This document shows, piece after piece, positions 5,508 through 7,137 of a stretch of DNA of 7,137 bases; positions within the stretch are counted from its first letter, which is position 1; the number at the start of each line of letters is the position of its first letter. A program made the translations under genes and the position numbers. The notes under the pieces were generated by a model. It ran no database searches. It had not been told where the DNA came from and saw only the letters and a list, made by a program, of their open reading frames with translations. The stretch spans positions 1 through 7,137 of the forward strand of contig JAQNCU010000144.1 of NCBI GenBank assembly GCA_029077775.1, given 5' to 3'. This DNA comes from Acidocella sp. (GTDB lineage Bacteria; Pseudomonadota; Alphaproteobacteria; Acetobacterales; Acetobacteraceae).

Positions 5508-5630
5508 ATTGCGCGCGGGGCTGGTGGGGCGGCCGCGCGCCAGAAAAAGCTCTTATACCAAGCGTCACTATTTATGACGTTTGGCATTGCGCGCGGGGCT
5601 GGTGGGGCGGCCGCGATCCAGAAAAAACTC
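5508..5630 (+). repeat. Two-copy direct repeat, 45-bp units at 78-bp period
   Basis: Copy 1 is 5508-5552 and copy 2 is 5586-5630. The first 30 bases of each (5508-5537 and 5586-5615) are identical; the remaining 15 match at 12 positions (CGCCAGAAAAAGCTC against ATCCAGAAAAAACTC). Each core contains the palindrome GCGGCCGC and the G-run series GGGGCTGGTGGGGCGG. Copy 1 also has 8-bp inverted arms GCGCGCGG/CCGCGCGC (5511-5518, 5533-5540), which are reduced to 5 bp in copy 2. The pair fills most of the 203-bp dciA-dsbA gap. It could be a local duplication, a genome-wide intergenic repeat, or a regulatory site pair. Confidence 0.9.
5558..5584 (+). repeat. Hairpin between the two direct-repeat copies
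   Basis: CCAAGCGTCA (5558-5567) pairs with TGACGTTTGG (5575-5584) as ten base pairs, one a G-U wobble in RNA, around a 7-base loop. No U-run follows, so it does not resemble an intrinsic terminator. It may stabilise the dciA 3' end or protect the downstream dsbA mRNA; this is inference. Confidence 0.5.
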
Positions 5631-5679
5631 GATCAGATCAGATTCGACTCATCGCCGGAAATTTGGCTACACTAAATCT

Positions 5680-5685
5680 AGGAGG
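5680..5685 (+). promoter_or_regulatory. Shine-Dalgarno AGGAGG of the dsbA-like gene
   Basis: AGGAGG lies 4 bases before ATG 5690. It selects this ATG over an in-frame TTG at 5663 and gives a protein that begins directly with a Tat-type signal peptide. Confidence 0.8.
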
Positions 5686-5689
5686 ATTT

Positions 5690-6334
5690 ATGCCAATATC
5701 ACGCCGTAACATACTATCCCTGGTGGGCGCAGCCGTCGCGGCCCCGACCCTCGGTACCCGCTTGGCGCAGGCCGCCACGCCGGATAATTCCCCGTTCGGC
5801 CAGCGTTCCATCGGCGCGCCAAACGCGCCGGTTACCGCCATAGAGTATTTTTCCCTCACCTGCACCCATTGCGCCTATTTCGCCAACACGGTGATGCCGC
5901 AGGTCAAACCGAAGCTTGTCGATACCGGCAAATTGCAGATCATCTACCGGGATTTTCCGCTGGACGCGGTGGCCCTGCAGGCTGCCCAGGTGGCGCGCAG
6001 CCTGCCAGCCGATGAATATTACACGTTTATCGAGGCGCTGTTCGCCAACCAGGATGATTGGGCCTTTGTCCCGGTGACAGACCCCAACAACCCGCCGGAT
6101 TACGCGGGTCTTTTATATAAATACGCCGCCCTCGCCGGGATGGACCAAACCACCTACCAGGCCGCGATCCACAACGACAAGCTGAAAGCCTTTATCCTGC
6201 AAGGCCAGCAGGATGCCGAGAAGCAGTATAACGTGAACGCCACGCCGACGTTCATCATCAACGGGAAAATTTTCCCGGGCGCGATGGAATACCCTGATTT
6301 CGCCAGGGTCGTGGCCCAGGCCGCGTCGTCTTAA
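5690..6334 (+). CDS. DsbA-family thiol:disulfide oxidoreductase with Tat-type signal
   Basis: A 214-residue exported thioredoxin-fold protein expected to form or shuffle disulfide bonds in the periplasm. The N-terminus has a twin-arginine-like motif SRRNIL (4-9), a hydrophobic stretch LSLVGAAVAAP and a probable AQA cleavage site near residue 28. The active site is C58-T-H-C61 in IEYFSLTCTHCAYF. The cis-proline loop is ATP186-T followed by FIINGKIFPG. The helical insert between them is of the size seen in the DSBA/Thioredoxin_4 family. CTHC differs from the CPHC of classical E. coli DsbA and makes the redox potential uncertain, although C-x-H-C variants are common in alphaproteobacterial relatives. 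Smc begins 13 bp downstream, so the two are probably cotranscribed. Oxidant against isomerase-type roles cannot be separated from sequence. Confidence 0.9.
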   Translation: MPISRRNILSLVGAAVAAPTLGTRLAQAATPDNSPFGQRSIGAPNAPVTAIEYFSLTCTHCAYFANTVMPQVKPKLVDTGKLQIIYRDFPLDAVALQAAQVARSLPADEYYTFIEALFANQDDWAFVPVTDPNNPPDYAGLLYKYAALAGMDQTTYQAAIHNDKLKAFILQGQQDAEKQYNVNATPTFIINGKIFPGAMEYPDFARVVAQAASS

Positions 6335-6347
6335 GGGAAGTACGGAC

Positions 6348-7137
6348 ATGCCAGCCCGCTTCGCCCGTCTGCGCATCGCCGGTTTCAAAAGCTTCGCGGA
6401 TGCCACGACGGTCGAAATCCTGCCCGGGCTGACCGGCGTTGTCGGGCCGAATGGCTGCGGTAAATCCAACGTGATCGAGGCGCTGCGCTGGGCGATGGGC
6501 GAGGCCAATGCTCGCCACATGCGCGGTGCGGAGATGGAGGATGTGATCTTTGCGGGCACCGTGGGCCGCGCCTCACGCAATCTGGCTGAGGTCACGCTGA
6601 CGCTCGAAGACACCGCCGGGCTCGCCCCGCCACCATTCCACGAGGCCGCTGACCTTGAGATTTCCCGCAAGATCGAGCGCGGCTCCGGCAGCACGTATCG
6701 CGTGAATGGCAAGGAAGCGCGGGCGCGGGATGTGCAAACCCTGTTCGCCGACCTCGCCTCTGGCGCGCGGGCATCGGCGATGATCAGCCAGGGCCGGGTC
6801 GGCGCACTGGTCAATGCGCGGCCCGATGAGCGCCGGGCGCTGCTTGAGGAAGCTGCCGGGATCACCGGCCTGCACGCCCGCCGGCACGAGGCTGAACTGA
6901 AACTCCGCGCCGCCGAGCAGAACCTCGCCCGCGCCGAGGATTTGAAGGGCCAGATTGAGTCCCGACTCGCCGAACTGCGGCGGCAGGCGCGTCAGGCCAG
7001 CCGGTATCGCAACCTTTCCGGCAATATCCGCGCGGCGGAGGCCGAGCTGTTGGCCATTCAGCGGGCAGTCGCGGAGGCCGCGCGGCAGGCGGCGCAGCTT
7101 GCCTTCGCGGCGGCTGAGACCCGCGTGACCGAAGCGA
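6348..7137 (+). CDS. smc: Chromosome segregation/condensation ATPase SMC (N-terminal part, runs off right edge)
   Basis: The first 263 codons of a protein that is usually about 1150 residues. SMC dimers with ScpA/ScpB compact and resolve replicated chromosomes. The N-terminal ATPase half shows RLRIAGFKSFAD (7-18), Walker A GPNGCGKS (33-40), WAMGE (48-52), the MRGxxMxDVIFAGT-type motif (58-71) and the Q-loop Gln148 in MISQGRVG. PDERRALLEEAAGI follows. From about residue 175 the sequence becomes the Ala/Glu/Arg-rich start of the long coiled coil. The hinge, Walker B and signature motif are beyond the window. The start is the ATG with GGGAAG 7 bases upstream, 13 bp after the dsbA-like stop. The dsbA-smc pairing is common in Alphaproteobacteria. 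Confidence 0.97.
   Translation, partial: MPARFARLRIAGFKSFADATTVEILPGLTGVVGPNGCGKSNVIEALRWAMGEANARHMRGAEMEDVIFAGTVGRASRNLAEVTLTLEDTAGLAPPPFHEAADLEISRKIERGSGSTYRVNGKEARARDVQTLFADLASGARASAMISQGRVGALVNARPDERRALLEEAAGITGLHARRHEAELKLRAAEQNLARAEDLKGQIESRLAELRRQARQASRYRNLSGNIRAAEAELLAIQRAVAEAARQAAQLAFAAAETRVTEA

Larger units (their letters stand above)
5496..5675 (+). other. Open frame in phase with dciA running through the 78-bp repeats
   Basis: After the dciA stop (TGA, 5484-5486) the same frame has no further stop for 62 codons, ending at TAA 5673-5675, 14 bases before dsbA. A GTG at 5496 could start a 59-codon peptide, with GAGG (5479-5482) 13 bases upstream, a poor spacing. The frame contains IARGAGGAAA twice, because the repeat period is 26 codons, followed by QKKL in each copy. 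No family is recognised. It may be an accident of GC-rich DNA, a degraded C-terminus of dciA, or a small protein. Evidence for real coding is weak. Confidence 0.15.

Noticed and set aside
5511..5584. Repeats and hairpin as a CRISPR array or intrinsic terminator
   Set aside because: Only two repeat copies with a 33-48 bp gap, coding-like GC content and no cas genes; no U-run follows any of the hairpins.

Overview
The window looks like chromosomal DNA from a GC-rich Alphaproteobacterium, possibly of the Rhodospirillales kind. Three things suggest this: the gene order mutY / dciA (DUF721) / dsbA / smc, which is familiar from that class; a Tat-type DsbA-like protein encoded just before smc; and high-GC codon use with GTG starts. 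The taxonomic placement is inference from gene content, not from a marker tree. I see no tRNA, rRNA, CRISPR array, insertion sequence or prophage core.

Left part (1-2096). A minus-strand OmpR/PhoB-type response regulator runs off the left edge. It is separated by about 500 bp of non-coding DNA, rich in inverted repeats, from a divergent plus-strand pair: a DUF883 (ElaB/YqjD-like) tail-anchored protein and a YqjE-like (phage-holin superfamily III) membrane protein. This pair corresponds to the yqjD-yqjE arrangement of enterobacteria. An AT-rich stretch with a long-range inverted repeat follows.

Middle part (2097-5013). A plus-strand family 2 glycosyltransferase converges tail-to-tail, with a 4-bp overlap, on a minus-strand unit. 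That unit is mutY (adenine DNA glycosylase) followed by an M19 membrane-dipeptidase-like peptidase. The two are joined by an ATGA stop/start overlap, so they are probably cotranscribed and translationally coupled.

Right part (4989-7137). Divergent from mutY, and with overlapping 5' ends, come dciA (replicative-helicase loader family), a secreted DsbA-like thiol oxidoreductase and the start of smc (chromosome condensation ATPase), which runs off the right edge. mutY, dciA and smc serve DNA repair, replication initiation and chromosome organisation; the DsbA-like protein acts in the periplasm.

The least ordinary sequence is the 203-bp dciA-dsbA gap. It holds two copies of a 45-bp GC-rich repeat with an identical 30-bp core, spaced exactly 78 bp (26 codons) apart and separated by a hairpin. 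The dciA reading frame stays open through both copies after its stop codon. I do not see a clearly new defence or mobile system. The repeat, the overlapping divergent starts and the palindrome-rich regulator gap are the items most worth checking.
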